DNA of 64,000 nt from positions 124,001 through 188,000 of the forward strand of contig CAVPCW010000014.1 of NCBI GenBank assembly GCA_963702555.1. Reading direction: 5' to 3'. The notes under the pieces are model-generated. The model was given only the letters and a program-made list of their open reading frames with translations, was not told the DNA's origin and did not search any database. This DNA comes from CAMFLJ01 sp963702555 (GTDB lineage Bacteria; Actinomycetota; Acidimicrobiia; Acidimicrobiales; Acidimicrobilacustridaceae). Positions 37,729 to 48,089 of this stretch are shown one piece after another. The position numbers and the translations under genes were made by a program. Positions within the stretch are counted from its first letter, which is position 1. Each line of letters starts with the position of its first letter.

Positions 37729-38700
37729 CTAGCCCACCGCCTCCAGCGATGCCTGCACGATGTCGGACACCTGCGGAAGGGCCGCGTCCTCCATGTGCCG
37801 GGCGTAGGGAATGGGCACCTCGGCGCTGCAGACCCGGCCCACCGGGGCGTCGAGATCCCAGAACGACCCCTCGGCGATGCCTGCCGCGACCTCCGCCGAG
37901 AGCCCGCCGGTGCGCCAGCCTTCGTCCACCACGACCGCCCGGTGGGTGCGGGCGACCGATGCCGCGATGGTGTCGGTGTCGAGCGGGCGCAGGACGCGGA
38001 GGTCGATCACCTCGGCGTCGACCTGCTGCTCGGCGAGGGCCTTGGCCGCCGCCATGGCCTTGGGGAGGCAGCCTCCGTAGGTCACGATGGTCAGGTCGCT
38101 CCCGGGGCGCCGGACCGCGGCTCGGTCGATGTCGACGGGGCCGACCTCGTCGGGGAGCTCACCGTCCATGTTGTAGAGCGACCCGTGCTCGAAGATGATC
38201 ACCGGGTCCGGGTCGTCGAGGGCGGGGGCGAGCATGCCGCGGGCGTCCTCCAGGGTGGCCGGGGCCAGGACGCGCAGGCCGGGGACGTGCGCGTACCAGC
38301 CCTCCAGGCTGTGGGAGTGCTGGGCGGCGAGCTGGCGGCCGGCACCGGTGGTCATGCGGATCACGAGGGGCACGTTGAACTGCCCGCCGGACATGTGGAG
38401 CAGGGTGGCGGCGTTGTTCACGATCTGGTCGAGTGCCAGCAGGCTGAAGTTGACCGTCATGATCTCGACGATGGGGCGCATGCCCCCGAGCGCCGCGCCG
38501 ATGCCCGCCCCCACGAACGCTGACTCCGAGAGCGGCGTGTCCCGGACCCGGTCGGGGCCGAACTCCTCGAGCAGCCCGAGGCTGACGGCGAAGCATCCCC
38601 CGTAGCGGCCGACGTCCTCGCCCATGAGGAAGACCCTCGGGTCGGACGCGAGCGCGTCCCGCAGCGCGGCCCGCATGGCCTCCCGGTAGGTCGTCTTCAT
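37729..38700 (-). CDS. 2-oxoacid dehydrogenase E1 beta subunit
   Basis: A 323-residue transketolase-like beta subunit of the pyruvate/acetoin/branched-chain type. Features are the opening TYREAMRAALRDALASDPRVFLMGEDVG, the TPLSESAFVGAGIGAALGG core and the C-terminal TYGGCLPKAMAAAKAL segment. It pairs with E1alpha to form the TPP-dependent decarboxylase. Its ATG overlaps the E1alpha stop (ATGA) and its stop touches the E2 start. The acid used (pyruvate, acetoin or branched-chain) cannot be fixed from sequence. Confidence 0.93.
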   Translation of the reverse strand: MKTTYREAMRAALRDALASDPRVFLMGEDVGRYGGCFAVSLGLLEEFGPDRVRDTPLSESAFVGAGIGAALGGMRPIVEIMTVNFSLLALDQIVNNAATLLHMSGGQFNVPLVIRMTTGAGRQLAAQHSHSLEGWYAHVPGLRVLAPATLEDARGMLAPALDDPDPVIIFEHGSLYNMDGELPDEVGPVDIDRAAVRRPGSDLTIVTYGGCLPKAMAAAKALAEQQVDAEVIDLRVLRPLDTDTIAASVARTHRAVVVDEGWRTGGLSAEVAAGIAEGSFWDLDAPVGRVCSAEVPIPYARHMEDAALPQVSDIVQASLEAVG

Positions 38701-39683
38701 GGCCGGACCTCGCTGTGCACGAAGCGGGTCAGGTCGGCCACCGACTCCTCGTCGGCGGCCTCGGCGAAGCTCACGGCGTCCTCGACCTCGTCTGCCACCT
38801 CGCCCTCGAGCACGGCGAGCGAGCCGTCGTCGAGGAGGCCCTCGGCACGGAGCCGGGCCACCAGGGCGTCGATCGGGTCCCGTTCCCGCCAGCGGGCGAC
38901 CTCCTCCTTGTCGCGGTAGCGCTCGGGGTCGTACATCGAGTGGGCCCGGTACCGGTAGGTCTGGAGCTCGAGGAAATGCGGTCCCCCACCGGCCCGCACC
39001 GCCTGCACCGCCGTCGACGCGGCGCGGCGCACGGCCAGGACGTCCATGCCGTCGACCGTCCACGCCGGCACCTCGTAGGAAGCCGCCTTCAGGGCCAGCG
39101 ACGGCTGTGACTCGGACAGGCCGAGCGCGGTGCCCATGGCGTAGAGGTTGTTCTCGCAGCAGAAGAGGACGGGGAGCCGCCAGAGCGCCGCGAGGTTGAG
39201 GCTCTCGTGGAACTCCCCTTCGGCGACCGCACCCTCCCCGAAGAAGCAGGCGGTGACCCGGTCACGACCCTGCATCCGATCGGCGAGCGCCAGGCCGACC
39301 GCGACCGGCAGGCCCCCGCCCACGATGGCGTTCCCGCCGTAGAAGCGGGTGGACGCGTCGAACAGGTGCATCGAGCCTCCGCGACCGCGGCTGCAGCCGT
39401 CGACCTTCCCGAACATCTCGGCCATGATCGAGCGGGCGGGCACGCCCCGGACCAGGGCGTGGCCGTGCTCGCGGTAGGTCGCGACGATCGCGTCGTCGGG
39501 GGCCAGGCACGAGATGACACCCGTCGCGACCGCCTCCTCCCCGATGTACAGGTGCATGAAGCCACGGATCAGGCTGCTGCTGTAGAGCTCCACGCACCGC
39601 TCCTCGAACCGGCGGATGCGCAACATCTGGCGCAGGAGCTCCACGTCGGCGGCGGACGCCTGATCCGCGGGCGAGGGGCGCAT
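38697..39683 (-). CDS. 2-oxoacid dehydrogenase E1 alpha subunit
   Basis: A 328-residue TPP-binding subunit. The thiamine-diphosphate motif GEGAVAEGEFHESLNLAAL...CCENN is clear, and the phosphorylation-loop region YRYRAHSMYDPERYRDKEEV is conserved. It follows acsA by 6 bp and overlaps E1beta. It fits the PdhA/AcoA-type family. Confidence 0.94.
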   Translation of the reverse strand: MRPSPADQASAADVELLRQMLRIRRFEERCVELYSSSLIRGFMHLYIGEEAVATGVISCLAPDDAIVATYREHGHALVRGVPARSIMAEMFGKVDGCSRGRGGSMHLFDASTRFYGGNAIVGGGLPVAVGLALADRMQGRDRVTACFFGEGAVAEGEFHESLNLAALWRLPVLFCCENNLYAMGTALGLSESQPSLALKAASYEVPAWTVDGMDVLAVRRAASTAVQAVRAGGGPHFLELQTYRYRAHSMYDPERYRDKEEVARWRERDPIDALVARLRAEGLLDDGSLAVLEGEVADEVEDAVSFAEAADEESVADLTRFVHSEVRP

Positions 39684-39689
39684 CGGCCG

Positions 39690-41478
<1,789 letters not shown>

Positions 41479-41576
41479 TGCGCCTCCTCACCACCTAGGC
41501 GTCCAGCATCGCTCCGTCCCGACCGAACCCCAAGAGCCGAACGTCCTGCCGGGGAGGAGTCACGCCGTTTTCGGCG

Positions 41577-42185
41577 TCAGCTCGTCATGCCGCCGAGGCC
41601 GACGAGACCCCGGGCCAGCTCGATCTCGCCCATGTGGCGCAGGCCGTGCTGGTAGAGCCAGCACTCGAAGCCGTCGAGCACGGTGATGCCTTCGGGCCCC
41701 GCCACCCGGGCGCTGTAGGTCGACGCGACGAGGGGCGGGAACGGCCGCTCGACCACGACCCGGGCGAAGTCGGCGGGCTCGATCTCCGAGAGGTACGTCT
41801 CCGTGCGGTCGAACACCGTGCGCTGGTAGGCCTTGAACGCCTCGTAGTCGCCGATGCGCTGGTTCACCATCTCGTCGACGGTGCGGTGCTTGCCGTGGTC
41901 GTCGATCGACATCTGCACCCGCTCCTGCCAGTCGTCGTTCCAGACGGGCGGGATGCCGGTGATGAGCAGGAACGAGGCGTCCTCCATGTTCGTGTAGTGG
42001 AACAGGGAGAAGGCGATGGGCAAGACGCCGTCGCGCTCGAAGTGGTTGACGTGCTCGAGGTCCATCGAGGCGACGGCCTGGTAGTAGAGCGAGTGCATGG
42101 CGGCCATGCGCCGCCGCAGCGAGTCGAGCACGAGGTCGCTCGACCGGTTCGCCGTGGCATCGAAGATGTCGCCCGTGAAGGCCAT
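41577..42185 (-). CDS. DinB-superfamily protein
   Basis: A 202-residue four-helix-bundle protein of the DinB type, with metal-ligand-like histidines in FHYTNMEDA and HGLRHMGEIELARGL. Such proteins often use bacillithiol or mycothiol as cofactor. The start at 42185 lies 5 bp after the stop of the deacylase gene, so they form an operon. Reaction unknown. Confidence 0.75.
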   Translation of the reverse strand: MAFTGDIFDATANRSSDLVLDSLRRRMAAMHSLYYQAVASMDLEHVNHFERDGVLPIAFSLFHYTNMEDASFLLITGIPPVWNDDWQERVQMSIDDHGKHRTVDEMVNQRIGDYEAFKAYQRTVFDRTETYLSEIEPADFARVVVERPFPPLVASTYSARVAGPEGITVLDGFECWLYQHGLRHMGEIELARGLVGLGGMTS

Positions 42186-42190
42186 GGCGA

Positions 42191-43924
42191 CTAGTGCCCG
42201 GCCCGCACGAGGCGGCCGGGGCGGGCGCCGGTGTCGACACCGTGGCGCCGGGTGACCACGCCGTTGACGATGGTGGCCACGTAGCCGGTGGCGTCCTGGA
42301 GGATGCGCCGGCCACCGGCGGGGAGGTCGGCGACCGACCGCGGCTCGTGCAGCTCGAGGTGCTCGAGGTCGATGAGGTTGAGGTCGGCCTTCTTGCCCAC
42401 CTCGATGGTGCCCCGGTCGGTGAGGCCCACGACCTCGGCGGTGGCCGCCGCCTGCTTGCGGACCACGGTCTCGAGGGAGAGGCGCTCGCCCCGGGTGCGG
42501 TCTCGCACCCAGTGGGTGAGCAGGTAGGTGGGCACCGAGGCGTCGCAGATCATCTTCACGTGGGCGCCGCCGTCGGAGAGGCCGACCACCGTGTCGGGGT
42601 GCTCGAGCATCTCGCACAGCGGGTCGCCGGTGATCTGGGCGTAGTTGGTGAAGGCGCCGAGCATGAGCTCTCCGGCCGCGAGGTGGTCGTAGAGGACCTC
42701 CCACGGGTCGGTGCCGGTGGCCTCGGCGATGCCGGCGATCGACTGGGCCCGGGTGGGCTCGTAGTCGACCGGGTCACCGAGCGGGAAGATGTTGCCGAAC
42801 ATGAACGGCGTCGAGTCGGTGAGCGCCTCGAACTGGCGGTGCGGATCCTGCGGGAGGTCGTCCTCGGCCAGGATCGCCGCCTTCACCTCGGGCCTGTTCA
42901 GCTCGACGAGGAGCTCGTCGAGGCTCAGCGAGTCCTCGAGGCGCCGGTAGGTCGGGCGCCGCATGAGGCCGTGGTAGCTGGCCACGCCGAGGAGCATGCC
43001 GCCGGGCCGGGCCCCGACCTGCGGGATGAGCTTGGCGCCGTCGGCGTTGGCCTTGCGCACGGCATCGAGCTGGTCGCGCCAGAGGTCGGGGGCGCCCATG
43101 CTCTGCACCACGAGGAACGAAACGGGAGAGCCGGTGGCCTTGGAGACCTTGGCCATCATCTCGATCTCGCCGAGGGTCATGGCGGCGTCGTCGCCGGTCT
43201 CGCCCATGGGAACGACCTCGAAGAGGCCCCCGCCGGCGTCGACCATCGCCTGGGTGAGCCCGATGAGCTCGTCGGCCGAGGCGAACGTGCCGGGCACCAG
43301 CTCGCCGTCGAGGTCCTTGTGGTTGAGCGAGCGCGACGTGGAGAAGCCCACGGCGCCGGCCTCGATGGCGGCGGCAACGTGGCGGCCCATCTCGGCGATG
43401 TCCTCGGCGGTGGCGTCCTCGTTGCGGGCGCCGCGGTCCCCCATCACGTAGACCCGCAGCGGGGCGTGGGGGATGAAGGCGGCGATGTCGATGGCGTACT
43501 CACGGCGGGCGAGCGCGTCGAGGTACTCGGGGAAGGTCTCCCACTCCCACTGGATGCCCTCGTGCAGCGCGGTGCCGGGGATGTCCTCGACGCCCTCCAT
43601 CATCTCGACGAGGCGTTCTTCCATGCCCGGGCGCACGGGGGCGAAGCCGACCCCGCAGTTGCCGGCGACCACGGTGGTGACGCCGTGGCTGGACGAGGGG
43701 TCGAGCAGGGGGTCCCAGGTGGCCTGGCCGTCGTAGTGCGTGTGGATGTCGACGAAGCCGGGCGCCACCACGAGGCCCGTGCCGTCGATGATCTCGGTGG
43801 CCTCGCCGGCGACCGTCGGCCCGACCTCCACGATGACGCCGTCCTTCACGGCCACGTCGCCGACGTAGCGGGCCCGACCCGTGCCGTCGACGATCGTGCC
43901 CCCGGTGATCTTCAGATCGAACAT
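42191..43924 (-). CDS. N-acyl-D-amino-acid deacylase-type amidohydrolase
   Basis: A 577-residue metal-dependent amidohydrolase. The metal-binding HTHYDG (His61, His63) follows the N-terminal beta-sandwich strand, GNCGVGFAP is the family signature, and SDGGAH carries the catalytic Asp. The family includes D-aminoacylases and imide hydrolases; many actinobacterial members have no known substrate. It is followed by the DinB-like gene in one operon. Confidence 0.92.
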   Translation of the reverse strand: MFDLKITGGTIVDGTGRARYVGDVAVKDGVIVEVGPTVAGEATEIIDGTGLVVAPGFVDIHTHYDGQATWDPLLDPSSSHGVTTVVAGNCGVGFAPVRPGMEERLVEMMEGVEDIPGTALHEGIQWEWETFPEYLDALARREYAIDIAAFIPHAPLRVYVMGDRGARNEDATAEDIAEMGRHVAAAIEAGAVGFSTSRSLNHKDLDGELVPGTFASADELIGLTQAMVDAGGGLFEVVPMGETGDDAAMTLGEIEMMAKVSKATGSPVSFLVVQSMGAPDLWRDQLDAVRKANADGAKLIPQVGARPGGMLLGVASYHGLMRRPTYRRLEDSLSLDELLVELNRPEVKAAILAEDDLPQDPHRQFEALTDSTPFMFGNIFPLGDPVDYEPTRAQSIAGIAEATGTDPWEVLYDHLAAGELMLGAFTNYAQITGDPLCEMLEHPDTVVGLSDGGAHVKMICDASVPTYLLTHWVRDRTRGERLSLETVVRKQAAATAEVVGLTDRGTIEVGKKADLNLIDLEHLELHEPRSVADLPAGGRRILQDATGYVATIVNGVVTRRHGVDTGARPGRLVRAGH

Positions 43925-43990
43925 GGTCGCGACGGTAGCCCCCCGACGCTCTCCGCGACCGCTCGCCGGCCCGGGCGGCGTTGGCAGGGT

Positions 43991-44488
43991 TCATGCGGCC
44001 TGGTCGACGAGCGGCTCGGCCTCGGCCACGACGGCGGCGACCTCGGCGAGCGCCGGGCGGCGGCGGAACAGCCAGCGGTCGAGCACGAAGAACTGGATGA
44101 CCCACAGCGAGCCGAAGGCGGCGAGGTTGGCACCCTGCACGAGGAGTGTCCGAGCGGCGCCGTCGACGCCGTGGCGGTCGACGAACGACGCCATCACCGA
44201 CACCGTCAGGGTCGAAAGTGCCAGCCCCGTGAACGACAGCACGCAGAACGGCACCACCTGGCCCCCGATCGAGCTGCGGCCGTGCAGGCGCCAGACCCAG
44301 CGGCGGTTCAGCTCGAACGACGGCACCGTCCCGACCGCCGTGGCCACGACGTTCGCCCATCCCGGCGCCATCGCCCTCGTCGACACGAGTGCGCCGAGCA
44401 CGACGAGGCTGGTGGTGGTCGCCACGATCGACACGGCGCCGTAGCGGACGAGCTTCGGCACGAGGCCGGCGGGGAGTCGGAGGTCCAT
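43991..44488 (-). CDS. GtrA family membrane protein
   Basis: A 165-residue protein with four transmembrane helices and the GtrA signature (LVRYGAVSIVATTTSLVVL, SFELNRRWVW near the first loop). GtrA proteins are thought to flip polyprenyl-phosphate-linked sugars for surface glycan assembly. It lies between two amidohydrolases on the same strand. ATG at 44488 is used because the family N-terminus begins there. Confidence 0.88.
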   Translation of the reverse strand: MDLRLPAGLVPKLVRYGAVSIVATTTSLVVLGALVSTRAMAPGWANVVATAVGTVPSFELNRRWVWRLHGRSSIGGQVVPFCVLSFTGLALSTLTVSVMASFVDRHGVDGAARTLLVQGANLAAFGSLWVIQFFVLDRWLFRRRPALAEVAAVVAEAEPLVDQAA

Positions 44489-44562
44489 GGCGGCAGGATC
44501 GCTCCCCCGCCTGTGGCGATCGTCGGTCGGGCCTCGGAGATCCCTGTGAACGCCGCGGGTGC

Positions 44563-45708
44563 CTACGGCTCCTTCACGCCGTAGAGGCGGGCGGCGTTCT
44601 CCCAGAGGAACTTGCGGCGCACCTCGGGCGGCGCCTCGCCCAGGCCGAGCTCGATCTTCTCCTGCACGGTCGGGCCGTACAGGCAGGTGGGGTGGGGGAA
44701 GTCGGTCTCGAAGAGGATGTTGTCGACGGGGATCTCGTCGAGCAGACGCCGGGGCGCCACCGTCTCGAACCAGTAGCAGGCGTACACCTGGCGGGCGAAG
44801 TACTCCGACGGGAGCAGCTCCCACTCGCTGGTGCGGTCCTTGCGGCCCTCGAGGTAGCTGTGGTCGACCGCCTCCAGCACGAACGGGATCCAGCCGATGC
44901 CGCTCTCGACCGACACGACCTTCAACTCGGGGAAGCGGGGCAGCACGCCGCTGCCGAGCAGGTCGGCGACCTGCAGGCCGTTCTTCAGGAAGAGCTCGGT
45001 CGAGGCGTAGGCGTAGGTGGCCGCGGAGCCGTGGGTGGCCACTCGCTCGGGCGAGAACGAGGTGGTGGTGTCGCCGCTGCCGAGGTGGAGGTGCACCGGC
45101 ATCCCGGCATCGGTGGCCGCCGCCCACAGCCGGTCCCAGTGGTGGTCGCCGAGGTGGGGCAGCCCGAAGCGCCAGGGCTCGCCGGTGAACAGCAGCCCCC
45201 GGTGGCCGGTGGCTGCGCACCGCTCGATCTCGGCCACGGCGGCGTCGAGATCCCAGAACGGCGTGGTCATCACGGTGATGAGCCTGTCGGGGTCGGCCGA
45301 GGCCCAGTCCCGCAGGAAGTCGTTGTAGGCCCGCACGCAGATGAGCTTCAGCTCGTCGTCGCGCAGGCGCAGGAACCGCTGGCTGCCGAAGCCGGCCACG
45401 TTGGGGTAGAGCACCTGGGCCCAGATGCCGACCTCGTCCATGTAGGCCAGGCGAGCCGACGCGTCGTAGGCCGCGGGGTGGCAGTCCTCGTAGGTCTTCG
45501 GCCAGTCCGGGAAGGGCTCGGGCCAGCCCGCCGTGGCCGTGGCACCGATCGTGTAGAAGGGCTCGCCCTCGAGGACCCAGTTGTCCTTGCCGTCGTCGCC
45601 GCGCACGACGTGGGGCACCTGGTCGAGGTACCGCTGCGGCACCCGAGCGGTCCAGACGTCGGCCGGCTCGGTGAGGTGCGCGTCGGCGTCGATGATCAGC
45701 TCGGTCAT
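44563..45708 (-). CDS. Amidohydrolase family 2 (decarboxylase-like) protein
   Basis: A 381-residue TIM-barrel amidohydrolase. The N-terminal DADAH metal site is at residues 7-11, VHLHLGSGD is mid-barrel, and FETDFPHPT carries the conserved Asp and His. This group (ACMSD/gamma-resorcylate-decarboxylase-like) is frequent in actinobacterial aromatic and steroid catabolism. It lies after a twin-palindrome region. Confidence 0.9.
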   Translation of the reverse strand: MTELIIDADAHLTEPADVWTARVPQRYLDQVPHVVRGDDGKDNWVLEGEPFYTIGATATAGWPEPFPDWPKTYEDCHPAAYDASARLAYMDEVGIWAQVLYPNVAGFGSQRFLRLRDDELKLICVRAYNDFLRDWASADPDRLITVMTTPFWDLDAAVAEIERCAATGHRGLLFTGEPWRFGLPHLGDHHWDRLWAAATDAGMPVHLHLGSGDTTTSFSPERVATHGSAATYAYASTELFLKNGLQVADLLGSGVLPRFPELKVVSVESGIGWIPFVLEAVDHSYLEGRKDRTSEWELLPSEYFARQVYACYWFETVAPRRLLDEIPVDNILFETDFPHPTCLYGPTVQEKIELGLGEAPPEVRRKFLWENAARLYGVKEP

Positions 45709-45745
45709 GGCGTGGTCCCCCCGGAGTCGCCTGTTCGGTCCCCAC

Positions 45746-45788
45746 TCTGGCTCACGTCGTCAGGTCATGCCTGACCAGCTGAGCCACA
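45746..45788. repeat. Palindromic repeat, copy 1
   Basis: Outer arms TCTGGCTCA and TGAGCCACA (8 of 9 pair) enclose an inner dyad GTCAGG-TCATG-CCTGAC. It shares the outer GGCTCAC/GAGCCA arms and the core TCAGGTCATGCCTGA with copy 2, which starts 59 bp later. Confidence 0.75.
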
Positions 45789-45804
45789 GACCGGGCCCCA
45801 CTCC

Positions 45805-45853
45805 CTCTGTGGCTCACCTCATCAGGTCATGCCTGACGACGTGAGCCACAGAG
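45805..45853. repeat. Palindromic repeat, copy 2
   Basis: Perfect 13-bp arms CTCTGTGGCTCAC (45805-45817) and GTGAGCCACAGAG (45841-45853) enclose a second dyad TCAGG-TCATG-CCTGA. It begins 16 bp after the acyl-CoA dehydrogenase stop, so it may terminate that transcript. The duplication also resembles a small REP-like element. Confidence 0.8.
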
Positions 45854-45869
45854 GAGGCGGTGGTGCGGG

Positions 45870-48023
45870 CTAGTTCAGGAGGGGGTCGCGGGGAAGGCCG
45901 AGGATGCGCTCACCGATCTGGTTGCGCTTGATCTCGGAGGTGCCGCCGGCGATGGACAACGCCCGGTTCATGAGCGCCATGTTGGAGGCGATGGCCCCGG
46001 GGCCGTCGAGGAAGGCCACCTCGGGCCCGGCCAGCTCGATCTGCATGCGGGCGATCTCCTGCATGTTCTCGGACTGCACGAGCTTGGTGACAGCTCCCTC
46101 CGGACCGGGGCCGCCGCCGGCGACGGCGCGCTGGGCGCTGCGGACGCCGAGGGTCTCGACCGCGGAGACGAGGGCGCCGTAGCGACCGAGGCGGGCGACG
46201 CCGCCGTAGAGCCGCTCGGGGGTGGCGTCGAAGGACGGGAGGACGAGGTCGAGCGGGAGCGTGTAGCCGTCGCTGCCACCGAGGCTCACGCTCTCGTTGC
46301 CGAGCGTGGCGCGGGCGACGGTCCAGCCCTGGTCGACGGCACCGACGACGTCGTCGTCGGGCACGAACACGTCGCTGAAGAAGACCTCGTTGAACTCAGA
46401 GTTGCCGGTGGGCATGCGGATGGGCCGGACCTCGACGCCGGGGCCCTTCATGTCGATGACCATCGTGGTGATGCCGGCATGCTTGGGCACGTCCGGGTTG
46501 GTGCGCACCGTGGCGAGGCCGAACGACGCGAGGTGGGCGCCGCTGGTCCAGACCTTCTGGCCGTTCACCAGCCAGCCCCCGTCGACCCGGGTCGCCTTGG
46601 TCTTCACGCCGGCGGCGTCCGAGCCGGCGTCGGGCTCACTGAACAGCTGGCACCAGATGACCTCCTGGTCGAGCGCGGGCTGCACCCACCGGGCCACCTG
46701 GTCGTCGGTGCCGTGCTGGATCAGGGTGAGGATCACCCAGCCGGTGATCGAGTACGACGGCTTCTTGATGCCGGCCGCCCGGAACTCCTCCTCGATGACG
46801 AGCTGCTCGATCGCACCGGCGGCGCGGCCGTACGGCTCGGGCCAGTGGGGCACTGCGTAGCCCGAGGCGACCAGGCTGCGGGTGCGGGCGTCGTCGTCGA
46901 GGTCCTTCAGCTCGGCCACCACGGCCTTCACGTCGTCGCGGATCGACTCGGCCTCGGGCGGGAGCTCGACGGCGCGCACCAGGCGGGTGCCGTTGCGGAC
47001 CTGAGCGACGACCTCGGCCGCAGCGACGTCGGCGTCGGCGACCCCAGTCAGAGCGAGCGCCCGGCGCAGGTAGAGGTGGGCGTCGTGCTCCCAGGTGAAG
47101 CCGATGCCGCCGTGCACCTGGATGCAGAGCTGGGCATCGTCGTAGGCCGCCCGCACGGCGAGGGTGGCGGCGCTGGCAGCGGCGAAGGTCAGCTGGTCGC
47201 CACCGGCTGCGGCAGCCCGGGCGGCGTCCCACACGGCAGCGGTGGACAGCTCGGCAGCGACGAACATGTTGGCGCAGTGGTGCTTGACCGCCTGGAACAT
47301 GGCGATCTGGCGGCCGAACTGTTCGCGCACCTTGGCGTACTCGGCGGCCTGGTCGGTGCAGGCGTGGGCCATGCCCGAGGCCTCGGCGGCGATCAGCACG
47401 CGACCGAGGTCGAGCAGTGACCGGCGCCCACCGGCGATGACCTCGACCGGGGTACCGGCGAGGGTCGACCGGGCGGAACGGCGGCTGCGGTCGGTGTCGG
47501 CCCCGCCGACGAGCTCGAGCCCGGTGGCACCACGATCGACCACCACGACGTCGTCGCCGGCGGGGAGCATCACGAGCTGGGCGAGGCCCCCGCCGAGCAC
47601 GAGGCCACCATCGCCCGAGGCAGTGGTGCCGTCGACGGCGAGGGAACCACCGAAACCGATGCCGGCAGGCGTCGAGCCGTCGACCAGCCCGGGCAGGAGG
47701 CGGGCCTGCTGCTCGGGCGTGCCCGCCGCGGCCACGACGGCGCTGGCGATCACAGTGGGAAGGAACGGACCGGGGGCCAGCTCGCGGCCGAGCTGCTCGA
47801 CCACGACCACGAGCTCGGGGAGGCCGAAGCCGGAGCCGCCGTGCTCCTCACCGATGTGGAGGCCCAGCCAGCCGAGCTCGGCCATCGCCGACCACGTGGC
47901 CGGCAGCTCCTCGGGGTCGTTCTCGAGCAGGTGCCGTGCCTGGCCCCGCAGGTCGTTCTTGATGCAGAAGTCGGCGACGACGTCGGCGAGGGCCTTGTGG
48001 TCCTCGGTGATGGCGATCGACAT
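45870..48023 (-). CDS. Fused double-domain acyl-CoA dehydrogenase (FadE34-like)
   Basis: A 717-residue chain with two acyl-CoA dehydrogenase domains. Domain 1 (1 to ~330) ends in QVHGGIGFTWEHDAHLYLRRA; domain 2 (~335-717) has PHWPEPYGRAAGAIEQLV, CQLFSEPDAGSD (FAD/substrate region) and SIAGGTSEIKRNQIGERILGLP. M. tuberculosis FadE34 has the same single-chain heterodimer layout and acts on steroid side-chain CoA esters. AGGAGA precedes the ATG at 48023. It is divergent from the molybdoenzyme gene. A bulky CoA ester is the likely substrate. Confidence 0.92.
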   Translation of the reverse strand: MSIAITEDHKALADVVADFCIKNDLRGQARHLLENDPEELPATWSAMAELGWLGLHIGEEHGGSGFGLPELVVVVEQLGRELAPGPFLPTVIASAVVAAAGTPEQQARLLPGLVDGSTPAGIGFGGSLAVDGTTASGDGGLVLGGGLAQLVMLPAGDDVVVVDRGATGLELVGGADTDRSRRSARSTLAGTPVEVIAGGRRSLLDLGRVLIAAEASGMAHACTDQAAEYAKVREQFGRQIAMFQAVKHHCANMFVAAELSTAAVWDAARAAAAGGDQLTFAAASAATLAVRAAYDDAQLCIQVHGGIGFTWEHDAHLYLRRALALTGVADADVAAAEVVAQVRNGTRLVRAVELPPEAESIRDDVKAVVAELKDLDDDARTRSLVASGYAVPHWPEPYGRAAGAIEQLVIEEEFRAAGIKKPSYSITGWVILTLIQHGTDDQVARWVQPALDQEVIWCQLFSEPDAGSDAAGVKTKATRVDGGWLVNGQKVWTSGAHLASFGLATVRTNPDVPKHAGITTMVIDMKGPGVEVRPIRMPTGNSEFNEVFFSDVFVPDDDVVGAVDQGWTVARATLGNESVSLGGSDGYTLPLDLVLPSFDATPERLYGGVARLGRYGALVSAVETLGVRSAQRAVAGGGPGPEGAVTKLVQSENMQEIARMQIELAGPEVAFLDGPGAIASNMALMNRALSIAGGTSEIKRNQIGERILGLPRDPLLN

Positions 48024-48089
48024 TGGCGGTTCTCCTGAACTGTCCCGTGGCCCCGTCGGGCCCGACCGGGCGAGGGTACGTTGTGGCCG

